Assembly (NCBI GenBank): GCA_011037195.1
Contig: JAAEAF010004299.1
Coordinates: forward strand, 37,664-101,663
DNA from: Triatoma infestans
Taxonomy: Eukaryota; Arthropoda; Insecta; Hemiptera; Reduviidae
DNA length: 64,000 nucleotides
Direction: 5' to 3'
In this document: one piece after another, positions 13,501 through 23,529 of the stretch
Layout of the letters: every line of letters begins with the position of its first letter
How positions within the stretch are numbered: position 1 is the stretch's first letter
The notes under the pieces: model-generated
Seen by the model: only the letters and a program-made list of their open reading frames with translations
Databases searched by the model: none
What the model was told of the DNA's origin: nothing
Translations under genes and position numbers: made by a program

Positions 13501-16500
13501 AATAATCATTCAAAATTCTTGATTTCATTTAAATATAAACATGTAGAAATTGGTTTAAATCTTGTTGGAATGCATACCTATCATTGCGCATGCACCGGAC
13601 AATCAGAAACAATTTTTTTAAATTTTGGAACTAATCTATACTACGAAGATGTAGAAAATATCAACATATCTACTGTGAACGAACAATTACACAAACTTTA
13701 TGATTTATATAAATGCTGAATAATAACACGATTTTTTTTTTTAACTAAAAGTAGTGAGAGAATTTTGAATTTAAATCACAAGAGATTTCACGAAGCCCAT
13801 TAAGATTGTTAATTGTGACATCTAACGGATATTGCTGGATACAAAATGAGAAGATATCGCATTATCCTTCTCGACCAATATTTAACTTTCATTTTAAAAA
13901 TTTACAAAAATAATTTCTCAGTAAACATTATATACATTATGTACATAAAAAAATACAAATTGAAATAAATAATGAAATAAAATGATAATATATATTAAAA
14001 TGAAACCTTTTTACAAAATAATCTGAATCAATCAATGAAAGAAAGTAAGAGATCAGAGATATTTTCCGTGATATAGCCTGTTTCTTTTTGTTGTCATCGA
14101 CCAGTTTCAGGGTTCGCCCATCATCAGTATCAGACATGCACAGAGAAAAATCATTTATCGCACCACTATACTCTGTGTTATCACACTATTTAAACTAAAC
14201 ATCCTGAGGATGTGCGAACGCCCGAAACCGGTCGATGTCCATAAAAAGAAGCAGGCTATCACACAAAATTTATCTCTGATGCCTTCCAGCTCTGCGGACC
14301 CAACCATAACAAAATACAAGAGCTTTAGAAAATGAACGCAATTAAAATTTCTATACACAATTTGAAATAATTAATTAGACATGTAAACACAGAACCAGTA
14401 AAGCTGTTACCCAATTTCTTCTCAATGTAACCAAAATATTTAAGAATAGCACTTTCTAAAGATAGAAATACCCACTAAGTGAAACCCGTCTTTCGCTCTC
14501 TTTAAAAGCGCATAAAGTTTGAATATGAATTTTCTTTTGTATATTGCTTCCATTCTTAGAAATTCCATTCCTACTGCTCCAAAGAGATTAACTATTCATT
14601 AAAAACTAACTACAGTTTCCTCAGCCATCATATAAATGGTGGAACTAGAAAAACATCCTTTCTATTTCTTACATTGCAAACAAGAAAAATTATGTTTCTT
14701 AAGGCCCACCACACAAAGATGAAAGTTACAATATTGATTTTACATACATTGATTTTCACATTGCTTTTGAAATCTGACAACTTGTCGGACGGAAAATCAA
14801 CGAATGCAGGTATCTCCGGGGTATCGAATGATGCTACGATACTATTCAATTTTATGTTCAATTTACAGTTTCTTTACAATTTTCTTTAAATACTCTAAGT
14901 AAAAAACTGCACACTATTATTCGAATCATTTTCCTAGCCAAATTAAGTTTTGAAAGATTCTGAGGAAGGTATTAAGCATATAATTAAGTAACATTTAAAG
15001 CACGCGTAAAATTCTAAGTTAGAAGAAAATCGGTAAACCAGAAGTGCAATTTTACATAATTGGTTTCTAGTTCGTCGGAATTTTGTTCGAAAACGGTTCC
15101 AACAATTTTCTTTAAACTACTACATCACGTTTATTTGAAATATTTTTTCGGAAAAAAATTTACTTCATTCTAGTTCTGGAAAAATCTCTACACTGTACTC
15201 ATATTTCTACCTGGTGGGTCCGGAGAAACCAACAATGTACCTCACCTACACCTATATTTATGTTAAGGTAAACTAAATGTTTGGTGAAAATCCCCAAGTT
15301 TAAAGAAAATTTCATAATGTGATATGTACAGTGAGAGAATTTTGCTTAAGGTAACACAACCGCTCAAGTATTTTTTCAACAGAGGTTTAATCATTAAACT
15401 GATTAAAAACATCTGTAGGCAATATTAGCTGAGAAGAAAGAAAAACTTTTTTGGAAACGGTAAAATACTAAAAAAAAAGTAAAAATTTTTTATTAATTTC
15501 ATTACTTACTCAGGTTCAGCACTGGATTGTCTCCTTTGTGATTCCAAAATATCATGATCTGCATTACCGTTTTCATTTCTGGTTGGATCTATCTACACAA
15601 AATTATGGAATTATTGTCATATTAGTGTAGAAAAAAAAGAGTACAAAATCAATAGTAAATATCTTGAATAAATAAATAGACTTGTAGAAATAAAAAAAAA
15701 TCCAAAAATAATATGGTTATTAAACATGTAGAAAACATAAAGATAGTGAAATCATACAGTTCCTATCAAAATGTAAAATCCAACGTTTTTTTTTCAAAAG
15801 AAAATAAAAATACAATGTAAAGTACAATGTCTAATAATATATTATTGGATTATGTAATAACGTAATCTTGGAAATGTATTACTTATGGATTAATTATCAG
15901 GGAATACCATAAACATTAATCTTTATTATTTGTGATGAAGACTTGCTCATTTTTTTTAATTTTTGTTTCTAAACATCTAATCAACATGCTGACTCTCTGT
16001 TAGAGAACTTCTCAACTTCCATACATTACTTCACTTTTGTTGTGTTCTTTCAGTTGATATTCGTTTCGAGATTATGACAAATAGAAAACTGTATCACCTG
16101 TTTCGGGCATTCGCCCATCATCAGGATGATTTTTGTCAAACAGTGTGATAACATAGATTTGACAAAAAGCATCCTGATGATGGGCAAATCCCAAAACCGG
16201 TCGATGACCACGAAAAGAAACAGGCTATCACGGAAAATATCTCTGATGCTTTCCAGCTCTGTGGAACCAACCACCACAACAGAAAGCCGTATCTCCTGAG
16301 GCCAATTTGTTAATTGGCTTGACGAGTTTGAATAACCTCCAATTTGTTAATCAGAGTTGACGAGGAACCTTTAGTTTATTAACTTTTTAGTATTAATTTG
16401 GCTTATATAAAAAGGGCTTTAAAATTTATTTTGTGTAATATATATATATATCATGTCAGTTTGGCAAGTTATAGATAGTAGTCAAAATGAGGGGTAGTCT

Positions 16501-19500
16501 ACATTAGACTACGCTGACTTACAGTAGTAATAATAAGGAGGAGGAAAGGAATGATAGAATACAATAGAAAGAAAAAAGGCATTTATCGCTCAAATAAATT
16601 TGTCACAATTGAATTTAATCCCTTCAACATAGAACACGCAACTTTACTTGGTAAAAATTGATATAAATTACCTTACCTTGATTTCCTGAATGGCTCCAAC
16701 TCCTTTTTCAGATATATCTCCAGATGAGACAGACATATTTTGTACTTCACTTAAAAGTTGATTTGCGCTAGCTGGACTGTGTGTATCGGAAAATGTTTGC
16801 TGTCTTTGATTAGCCAATGACCAGGATATGATATGTGATGTAGATAAATTATCCTATACAAGTTTTAGAAAAAAAAGGATTTAATTATAAAACAGAAAAC
16901 GTAACAAAAAAAAATATTTTAAAGCGAAAGTTCAATGTTGTTCTTGAATGAAGCAAATGCAGCTTACTTTGCTTGTCATTCCTTCTTAATTAGTAATTAG
17001 CTAGAATATTTTTTTCAATTTTGTTGCCCTTAATTATACTTTCTTTCATCTAATCAACTTGATTATCAAATAATAACACTTTAGACGCCATTCTTTCTAA
17101 CCTATACCTTTATTTTACTTCGTCATTAAAGATGTATGCAGAAATTATTTTATTTATTTGATTTCTATTCAAATTTTATTAAAAACATAAAGGCTTAACT
17201 CCCTCTTACTGCAATGAACAAGTTCTAGTTGACAAATTTTCTTCCAATTCGAAAACATTTAAGTGCCCCAACCATTAAGATGATGGACCCCTACTGTGAA
17301 AACGGCTCTTTATAAAAACCGAATCAAATAATGCCATCCAACATACGTTCGCATCATAGCGCCGTAAAGAAGTATTATTCAAAGCAACTACATTTTGGAG
17401 TCAACTTCAATTAAAACGCAGAGATTGGTCTTAATTAAAAAATAATTAATATAACCTTCTTTCATTGTACTAAATCTATTTTTTTTTATAAAAGAATCTG
17501 TTGACCATTTTTCTGGACCGATCCCACCATCTCTATTTTTTATATTATTTAAAAGTTGTTGGTATTTTGCAGAAATCAAAATAATTTAGAAATATACTTT
17601 TTGGTTATCAGGGCTAGTTTTAAATAAATACAGATAAAAAAAAATACTCTGGAGTTTTATTTCAAAGAAATAAAAAGTAAACTGACAGATACAATTCCAT
17701 TTTATTTATTTCCAAATTTATGTTTCCTATAATAAGAAAGTAATTAAAACGTAATCAAATTTTTTATAAAAAGTAAATGAATCTTTTATAAAAACGCTCA
17801 CATGACTTTCAGGACCCGGGATTTGTTCATAATTGTGTTTGCAATAAGTTTCATAAGTTTGTTCATAAGTGGTTTTCATGACGAGGATATGGTCATAATT
17901 GGCAAATTTTCTTCAAACTTGGAATTTTTACAAATAATTAGTTCCATTAATTTACTTAGTAAAAATTTATAGCATCTGGAAAGCATCAGAGATATTTTCC
18001 GTGATAGGGTGGTTCATTTTGTAGTAAACGACCAGTTTCGGACGTTCGTCTATCATCAGGATGTTTTGATAAAACAGTGCGATAATACAGACTTGTACAG
18101 GGCAATGGAGTATTAACTTTAGATTACACAATCAATATTTCTGATCTTGATGGTTGCGGTCTGCAATATGGCCACTTTCAGCTACCTGGTCTTAAAACCA
18201 ACCTGGACGGCGCACCATATCTCCATTCCAATAGTTGAGGGCTCTTTACGTTTGGTAAAAATTTCAAATTTAAAGAAAATTTGTTAATTATAACTGTGAT
18301 AATTGGATATTGAAGTAAGAGAAATTCGAATGGAAAAATGAAATTTCTGTAGTGCCTCACTGTAGAAAACAATAAGTCATCTTATGTTATGTTAAGAATA
18401 TAATCAGAAGATGAAATTGAAGATTAGGTTCATGTTCTTTACAATTTAGATATGTAATTAAAAAGAGACTAATAAACTCTTAGTTTGGGAAAAAAACAAC
18501 CAGATGATCCATTTTCTTTCAAATAGAGTCAGGTTTATCCCCACCAATTGTTCGCATTTTTTAGATTCTTTCAACAAAAGATACTTAACAAAAACTAGTC
18601 TCTATCTAGAACTAGTTGCCTCACAATAAATATTTTTCCATGTGGGTGTTTTCGTGTGAGCATTTTCTTGCCTTTGAACTATTTCCTGTTTACTATAGAA
18701 ATTTAGACTAAGTAGCAAATAATGTTTATAATTGATATCTAATTAAAGATAAAAGAAAACGTCGCAAATTTGTCTTTTTTTAATGTAAAATTTTTTTTAA
18801 GAAAACTACATATATGCGACTTAAAGAAATTTTAAGAGTTTAAGTCGCATACTTCAACTTTTTCCTCTCGCTAATAAATGTTTTTCAAATGAAAAGGTAA
18901 TTCAATTTTCTATGTTCTTTTCCTTTCTTTCTTTTATTTAAAAAAACAAGTTCGAATTTTTTTGAAATTCGCAAATTTTCAAAAACATTTAATTTTTTGA
19001 TGTTTCTTGGAGCCATATGTGGTAACTGAGATTTTTATTTGTCATGGCATGTTTTTTTTATTAATTATGACTTCTGACGTGCTTCAGATTTTCCTACATT
19101 GTCAGGGTCTGGTTCTTCAGACTTCACAATCATTGATATACGAAATTGATGAAGCAGGCACTCTCAATGGAGGAAAATCGGAAAACTGGTAACAGTTAAA
19201 GAAACGAATAATTCTATGAAGGATAAAAACTCAAACTAGTATTGCGGGCTTAAATATATATATATTCAATCTTCATTTAAAGGGTCATGTGAGGGAAAGA
19301 TTTCATTATAACATTGATTTGAACCATTTATATAGAAATAAAACATTTCATATTAGAATTTTTAAATATTTCTGGTAAAAACAAAAAACAACTCCTACAA
19401 CATTTTCTAACAGCTTTTTCAACTTAATTTTTCTTGGAAAAATTATTTTTCTAGAAAAAGGTGAAAACCGAGAAAAAATCGGTAAAGTGGAATTATAGGT

Positions 19501-20561
19501 TTTTACCAAAACTTTGTTGTGATTCATGAGCTATATCGTATACAATAGAATAAAGCTTTCCAATTTTAATAACTGTGCAAAAAATCATAGTTTTTTTTTT
19601 AACTCATTCTAGTTTGTATTAGGAATTTACTATTTAAAAAAAATATATATGTATTACCTTAAAAGGAATAAAATTCGGTGATGATCTTAAATATCTTCTA
19701 TTTCTGGGCATATAATAATCTTGCCTTGGTGGGAAACAATCAGTTTTAAAATCTTTTAATAAATTATTTGGAGGATTTTCAAAACTGTCCGCATCCATTG
19801 GTATTGCTGGAAAAAAAATGAAATTTATTATTATTTTCATTATTTCCAAGTCAATAGCGAAAGTTTTTTTTGTAGACACTTTAAATTAATCAACCTACTT
19901 CCCATTTCAATGAAGATTAACTAGACTAATCAACATGGTTTAACATCTAAGTGAGCTTTATTAATTATTACAATAAAAAAAAATCAGGTCAATTTTTTTT
20001 TTCCATGAAAATATAAAAAATGCAATCACTCAACTACTAAATTGAATAACTAAATCTTTTCATATTTATATTGTAAAAGTACTTACCAATTTTTGGTAAA
20101 GTATTCGTTTTATATTCTTCTTTTTGAAATTTTGAATATTGTTCGGTGGTTATGATTAATACAATTGCAATTATAAATAAAAATATAAATACTTTCATCA
20201 GAATGAAAATACCACTTTTCTTCTTAAAACCATTTACACTGAAAAATGATTAAAGTTTTTTGTTATTAATTTTGTTTGCTTTTTTTTTTTAATTAATTCA
20301 TTAAAATAAATGAAACATTACACCTACAAAATTTTCTTTTTTGAACCAGATTTGCTTAGAAAATATGTTGTACTTTTATTAACCGATTCACAATCTTCTT
20401 CCAAAACCTGTAAAATTGTTTAACAATTAGTTTATTTTAAAATGTTTTCATTCACTTGGTAAAAGACAGTGAGATCTTTATATATATATATGTATATATA
20501 AAATATTTCATTTTGAAGAAAACTTTGTTTTTATACTAAATTTGTATAATTCACTCACCAT
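140..20561 (-). CDS. Neprilysin-like M13 zinc metallopeptidase, 5' part (partial, 12 exons)
   Basis: Coding exons, in transcript order: 20559-20561, 20328-20407, 20087-20238, 19658-19806, 16677-16853, 15510-15592, 13262-13476, 10947-11192, 8816-9018, 4776-4955, 2529-2740 and 140-362. Together they give 1923 nt (641 codons) with matching phases. Residues 1-36 form a basic cytoplasmic tail and about 37-59 a single membrane span, so this is a type II membrane protein. Residues 60-286 are an unrecognised acidic linker. The M13 N-domain starts near residue 287; DPCKDFYQYACG is at about 299-310, followed by NPIPKDKGAYDTFEMLRESL, then LYKSCIN, GWPM, LGLPTRDYY and VVVFALRYLEDL. M13 enzymes cut small extracellular peptides. 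The HExxH, GENxAD and final CxxW regions would be encoded past position 1, so activity cannot be judged. The last donor (GTTAGT after 140) is less certain than the others; an alternative GTAAGA lies at 150. Confidence 0.9.
762..977. mobile_element. Fold-back (hairpin) element, copy 1, in peptidase intron 11
   Basis: Two inverted arms (about 768-862 and 893-970) surround a short loop. The left arm carries GAAAGCATCAGAGATATTTT, then CTGCTTCTTTTTGTGGTCAT and GCCCATCATCAGGA; the right arm reads the same in reverse complement (CGAAACCGGTCGATGACC...GAAGCAGGGTATCA). There are no open frames. The same unit occurs at 14050, 16060, 17968 and 57795, so this is a dispersed non-autonomous repeat. Confidence 0.85.
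3240..3860 (+). repeat. Two degenerate copies of the abundant dispersed repeat (family A)
   Basis: Family A is recognised by an ordered set of short blocks: TTTTCCGGAAAAATG, TTTCAAATAAAAGTGA, an interval with TATGTGT, GTTTAAAGAAAATCGTTGGA, GCCGTTTTCGAGAAA, and a CCGGTTGATGGAATTT-like block. Copies lie at about 3240-3480 and 3540-3860, head to tail. No coding frame is kept. The family is unknown to me; it may be non-autonomous. Confidence 0.7.
5330..5990 (+). repeat. Two further family A copies, ending in a GA-rich microsatellite
   Basis: The block TTTCAAATAAAAGTGA occurs at about 5503 and 5803, each followed at the usual distance by the TCGAGAAAA and AAGAAAATCGTTGGA blocks. The second copy runs into (GA)n and (AGA)n repeats at about 5975-6010. 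Those repeats may be the tail of the minus-strand LINE next to it. Confidence 0.65.
6262..6900 (-). pseudogene. C-terminal part of the CR1-like LINE ORF2, after the frameshift
   Basis: This 212-codon stretch continues the thumb and C-terminal region from about SRRVFRTLAQLKRSRDLFP onward. The first 20 or so codons, to about 6840, are out-of-frame translation of the preceding part. The FPHFDYYSADY and ASLWNSFPVSI blocks are usual for LINE C-termini. No zinc knuckle is visible. Confidence 0.8.
6830..7423 (-). pseudogene. Reverse transcriptase core of the CR1-like LINE
   Basis: This open stretch of 197 codons holds reverse transcriptase motifs A (FDFSKAFD), B (SGVPQGSSLSP), C (YADD) and D/E. The catalytic aspartates are present. 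It is cut at the 5' side by truncation and at the 3' side by a frameshift, after which the same protein continues at 6900-6262. Homologous codons continue upstream to about 7440 (IDQRKLTL). Confidence 0.85.
7419..7500. repeat. 82-bp near-perfect palindrome at the LINE truncation point
   Basis: The sequence from 7419 reads ATCAATGTTAATTTCCTCTG and returns as its reverse complement up to 7500 across an AT-rich centre, with about two mismatches. Both arms are LINE coding sequence: the minus-strand arm gives IDQRKLTL and the plus-strand arm gives VIDERKLTLI. A (TA)n-(GA)n microsatellite follows at 7500-7553. Confidence 0.9.
7500..7553. repeat. (TA)n(GA)n microsatellite
   Basis: About 13 TA units are followed directly by about 13 GA units. 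It abuts the palindrome at 7419-7500. Confidence 0.95.
8520..8672 (+). mobile_element. tRNA-derived SINE, head missing
   Basis: This shares the SINE body seen at 21423, 52641 and 54920: AGCCTCTACAGCTCACTGTC, then ATGGACAGTGTTG, GGCAGCGCACTGAGAA, and CCAATGACCACAGATGTTGA, ending with CCTTAAATTAAATTG and poly-A. The tRNA-like head is absent or unrecognisable. It sits in intron 9 of the M13 peptidase. Confidence 0.8.
10020..10912 (+). repeat. Longest family A copy, bounded by an inverted 12-mer
   Basis: ACTTTCTCTTAC occurs at about 10048 and its reverse complement GTAAGAGAAAGT at about 10897-10908. Between them are two sets of the family A blocks (TTCAAATAAAAGTAA at about 10320 and TTTCAAATAAAAGTGATG at about 10521). 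The same 12-mer appears at the borders of other copies (52282, 56796, 60772). No coding capacity was seen. It fills most of intron 8 of the M13 peptidase. Confidence 0.7.
11193..13261. other. Peptidase intron 7
   Basis: There are no coding exons here. A family A copy lies at about 12290-12640 and a weaker one may lie at about 11540-11760. The segment at 11880-12190 shows no recognisable gene or element. Confidence 0.6.
14050..14310. mobile_element. Fold-back element, copy 2, in peptidase intron 6
   Basis: The left arm (about 14050-14125) has CAGAGATATTTTCCGTGATA, a TGTCATCGACCAGTTTC block and GCCCATCATCAG. The right arm (about 14205-14305) has GCGAACGCCCGAAACCGGTC and ends with TTCCAGCTCTGCGGACCCAA. 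The loop of about 80 bp carries a TTATCACACTATTTAAAC-type spacer seen also in copy 3. Confidence 0.85.
14990..15345 (-). repeat. Family A copy, minus orientation
   Basis: Reading the minus strand gives the usual order of blocks. On the plus strand they appear as GAAAACGGTTCCAACAATTT, CTTTAAACTACTACATCAC and TTTATTTGAAATATTTTTTC. It lies in intron 6 of the peptidase. Confidence 0.65.
16060..16285. mobile_element. Fold-back element, copy 3, in peptidase intron 5
   Basis: Inner arms GCCCATCATCAGGATGATTT and AGCATCCTGATGATGGGC flank a loop with CAGTGTGATAACATAGA. The right arm is complete to TTTCCAGCTCTGTGGAACCA and ACCACCACAAC; the left arm is partly replaced. The right arm is the best-preserved one and shows the full outer sequence. 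Confidence 0.85.
17968..18095 (+). mobile_element. Fold-back element, one arm only, in peptidase intron 4
   Basis: The left arm is present (GGAAAGCATCAGAGATATTT, GACCAGTTTCGGACGTTC, ATCATCAGGATGTTTTGATA) and it ends in the loop. The second arm is missing, so this copy cannot fold like the others. Confidence 0.8.
18100..19650. other. Peptidase intron 4, distal part
   Basis: This stretch is low-complexity, AT-rich sequence with scattered short family A-like blocks. An open stretch of 61 codons at 19007-19192 (+) has no recognisable family and no supporting splice context, so I do not call it. Confidence 0.5.
20087..20561 (-). CDS. Start codon and membrane-anchor exons of the M13 peptidase
   Basis: The proposed ATG (20561-20559) is the last codon of its exon and is followed directly by a GTGAGT donor. 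Exon 2 (20407-20328) encodes a short polar tail ending in lysines and stops at a GTAGGT donor. Exon 3 (20238-20087) encodes a hydrophobic stretch with the core FIFLFIIAIVLIITT. Joining the three keeps one open frame, whereas reading exon 2 past its donor meets TAG at once. This makes the split start well supported. An alternative start is the ATG inside exon 3 (MKVFIF...), which would leave almost no cytoplasmic tail. The promoter and 5' UTR upstream of 20561 were not recognised. Confidence 0.78.
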
Positions 20562-21420
20562 TTCTAATTATTTATTTAATGTTTTTGATTTAAAAGAAAT
20601 AAATGCTTATATTTGATTATATTGTGATATTTTCATTGCTATTTTCTTCTACACAACATGCTCAGCACACAGACTATAATAACAAACTAAAATGTTTTCC
20701 CCTTCGGTAAAAGAGGGCTCCTGTGACCTATTAATTTAAACTAGAATAAATTTAACCTTGAACTAGCCGACAGTTTGTCATTGTCATTATACAATTTGCT
20801 ATTTTTTATATATATATATATATATATATTTTTATGTTATGACCAAGACTACTTCCTGGTATAAACACATAATATAAAAAAAAAAAAATCCATCACAGAA
20901 AACGCTACAATAGGGTTCATGAAAGCATCAAAGCCACGTGTATATTTATCTCTGCTAATATAAATTTGACAACATCCTTTGGGGTCAAACTCCTGCACAC
21001 AATATATAAATCAGCTAGCATTTTATTTAGGCAGGCCGGAAATCCGTTTAAATTTATCTTCCAAGTATTTTTTAAACAAATAAGATGGTTTGCTTTCTAG
21101 TTGCACATTATTTGAATTCATATTTTTGTATAAGTGTGGTATGTTTGTTTGTCGATTTGTGTATCTACAATTGCAAGAAGCTGAAACTTGATATCCCGTT
21201 CAATGAATCTTTGTAAAAGCAGTGGCTATAAAGTCAAATCTATTCGACCTAATAGATCTACTATGGCTCGCTATGGTAACAGTATGATTACACAGAATTT
21301 AGTCGCCTGTGAAGTTGTTTGTTTGGTGTGATGATAAACTAGTATGTACCAAATGGTTCACTAAGCACAAGCGATTGTACATAACAACTATCTCTAGATA
21401 GTTCATTATCTGCAGACCTT
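20562..21420. other. Region upstream of the M13 peptidase start
   Basis: The promoter and any 5' UTR exon of the peptidase should be in or beyond this stretch. It is AT-rich with (TA)n at about 20807-20830. I see no convincing TATA box, initiator or other gene. Confidence 0.4.
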
Positions 21421-21422
21421 AG

Positions 21423-21605
21423 GGGCGAGATTAGCTCAGTGGTAGCGTCCTAGACTTTCAAAGCGGAGGTCCCGAAGTCGAGTCCAGTAGTACTGCTTTT
21501 AGATTTTGTCGTCCTAGTAGCCTCTCTTAGGACACTCACAAGGTTGGGCAGTGTTGTCTGTAGACTGTCCGGAGGCCGGCAGTGCACTGTGATGGCTTTG
21601 AGATA
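21423..21605 (+). mobile_element. tRNA-derived SINE with recognisable A and B boxes
   Basis: The tRNA-like head has an A box (TAGCTCAGTGG, 21432-21442) and a B box variant (AGTCGAGTCC, 21476-21485), spaced as in a tRNA. The body shares TTTTAGATTTTGTC, GGCAGTGTTGTCTGTAGA, and GCCGGCAGTGCACTG with the copies at 8520, 52641 and 54920. The two boxes would form an internal RNA polymerase III promoter. Confidence 0.85.
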
Positions 21606-21979
21606 ACTATATGCATCCAGAGGGGTTTTGGAAAGCCAGGGTTTGTTCCTCCCCACTGACATTCTCCCCAGAACGACTGTCAGGCTGGGACACCAAGTTT
21701 ACGCTAAGATCCTGGGCTAGTCCACATACACATATTTTTGAAGATTTCGAGGAATTCCAGTCTTCTTTCAAAGTATCTTACGGTTCTTCAAACTGTATAA
21801 TTCAAAGGACAACTAGATATACTTAAAAAATGCCGATTTTTAAAGTCTGTTAACCGAAAATGCGATTTTCAAAGTGGAAAAGAAGAAGAGGTTTTAATCT
21901 AAACTCCCGATTTAGCGTCTAAAATCTAAAGCAAAATTAGAAACGGATTTCTGTACAATTCTTGCTGAAATAGAAATTA

Positions 21980-22320
21980 CAGAGAAAAATCTGGTGTGAA
22001 ACACTCACTTGACTTTCTTTTATTGAAGTTAGCACAAAATTATAAAATTGACAATTTTCAACTTGGAATCTCTACTCAAAGTATAGTTGCACTAAGATAA
22101 ATATAATGGTAGTGGGAGGGTAAAGATTCTCAGAAAAAACAGATCTTGCCTGAAATGATTACTATAGCTGCCCAGAAGAGAAATCCCACATCAAACCCCC
22201 AAAACACTTAAAATTTAATGTCACAAATTCTCCAGAAATCCCCGATAAAAATCAGTTTTTCCATTTCCAATTAAAATTGATAGGTATATACATATATATA
22301 AATACTATGTGGGCTCCCCC
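21980..22320 (+). repeat. Family A copy with a C-rich break
   Basis: It begins with CTGGTGTGAAACACTCACTT and GACTTTCTTTTATTGAAG, continues with a TTGACAAATTTT-like block, and ends near the poly-C stretch at 22317-22327. Confidence 0.65.
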
Positions 22321-22439
22321 CCCCCACTCCGGGTGGAGGATTGCTAAAAAGAAAATGTAAGAACAAATAAAACACAAACTAATGACAAAATTTTTATTTA
22401 TAAAATTTTTCCAAACAACGTTTTTAATAGTTTCAGAAC

Positions 22440-22680
22440 TTTGAATTCTTATTCCTTCTTTTGAACGACATCACAACAACGCAACATTTAATCGGCCGTG
22501 GTTGAATAAGGGCTATCCATATATAAGTCAATACGATCAAAACTCTGCTCTTAAGACTTTTGAATAGTTATAGCAAATGCTAAAACTATAGGGAATTATC
22601 GTCTGTTTAGAACAAACGGTAGCCTACTTGTATTGATATCACCTGTATCCAATTTAAAGCGTGGAAGGAAAACACTTTTC
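22440..22680 (-). pseudogene. Helitron/Pif1-type helicase, C-terminal remnant
   Basis: The minus strand from about 22680 downward reads LPRFKLDTGDINTS, then RLPFVLNRR, a stop, FPIVLAFAITIQKS, a stop, and EQSFDRIDLYMDSP. It then changes frame to PLFNHGRLNVALL, a stop, and CRSKEGIRI. This matches in order the last helicase motifs of Helitron proteins (QFP..LAFAMTINKSQGQSF...G.LYVALSR). At least three stops and one frameshift make it dead. The stops sit where a one-base change from CAA would restore the family's glutamine. Homology may extend to about 22880, but I cannot support that. Confidence 0.8.
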
Positions 22681-23329
22681 CTACATGATCAATTCCTCTT
22701 GATTTTCATTTACTACATTTTCCAATGCTCGGTATTTCTCAACCTGAGGATTATGTTTTTGCAAAAATTTTCGTTATTTCACCAATGTGTCGCCATAAGT
22801 TAGTACATGATCCGAAGTTTGTTCTATATCTCAAAGCAACATCAGGGTCATACATGTAAATCTGACCACAATAACATTTATTTGTCCTAACTGAGCCGTA
22901 AAGAGATGTTGAAAGAATATGATTACTTAAACTAAATTTGAAACACTGAATTATATCCTAGGTTATTATTAAAGGATTGGATTGATATAACCACACAAAG
23001 TAAAACACAAACTTTAACACCTTATCAAGGATTATAATAACCAACAATGAATTTTTGTGTTGCACTTTGATAAATAATTGGGTTTAAATTTTAAATAATT
23101 GGAGTTTTAAATAATTATTTGGAATGAAATTTTTAGCATGGCTTGCCAGTTATGACCATCCTTCTGGGTGGGGATTCACCCTTTAACATTCTGTGTCAAA
23201 TGGTGGAAACCGTTTGGAAATCCATCCAGTCGAATATGAATAATAACGCATTTCACAAAATCGTGACACCAAATTGCTTACTTTTTTATATATACAATGA
23301 ATATAATATAATAATATGTGCAGTTAGCT

Positions 23330-23520
23330 TTTAATGTTTAAAGAAAATCTTCGAAAACTCGTTAAAACTAAAAAAAGTAAAGTCGCACTTCAGGCTGATG
23401 GAATTTTGAGCGAAACTTTTGCGTTGTGCGGTGTTGGTATCTTAACGGAATATCAAGTTTGAGCATCCTTCGGTTTTCCCTTTCAAGAGATTTTGTTCAC
23501 TGATATATACAAGAGAGAGA
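23330..23520 (+). repeat. Short family A fragment
   Basis: Blocks AATGTTTAAAGAAAATCTTC, GCACTTCAGGCTGATGGAAT and ATATCAAGTTTGAGCATCC are in the usual order. A (GA)n tract follows. Confidence 0.65.
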
Positions 23521-23529
23521 GAGAGTGAG

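Noticed and set aside
21423..21490. tRNA gene at the SINE heads (21423, 52641)
   Set aside because: A and B boxes are present, but no complete cloverleaf with paired acceptor stem follows, and the shared body with other copies shows they are SINEs.
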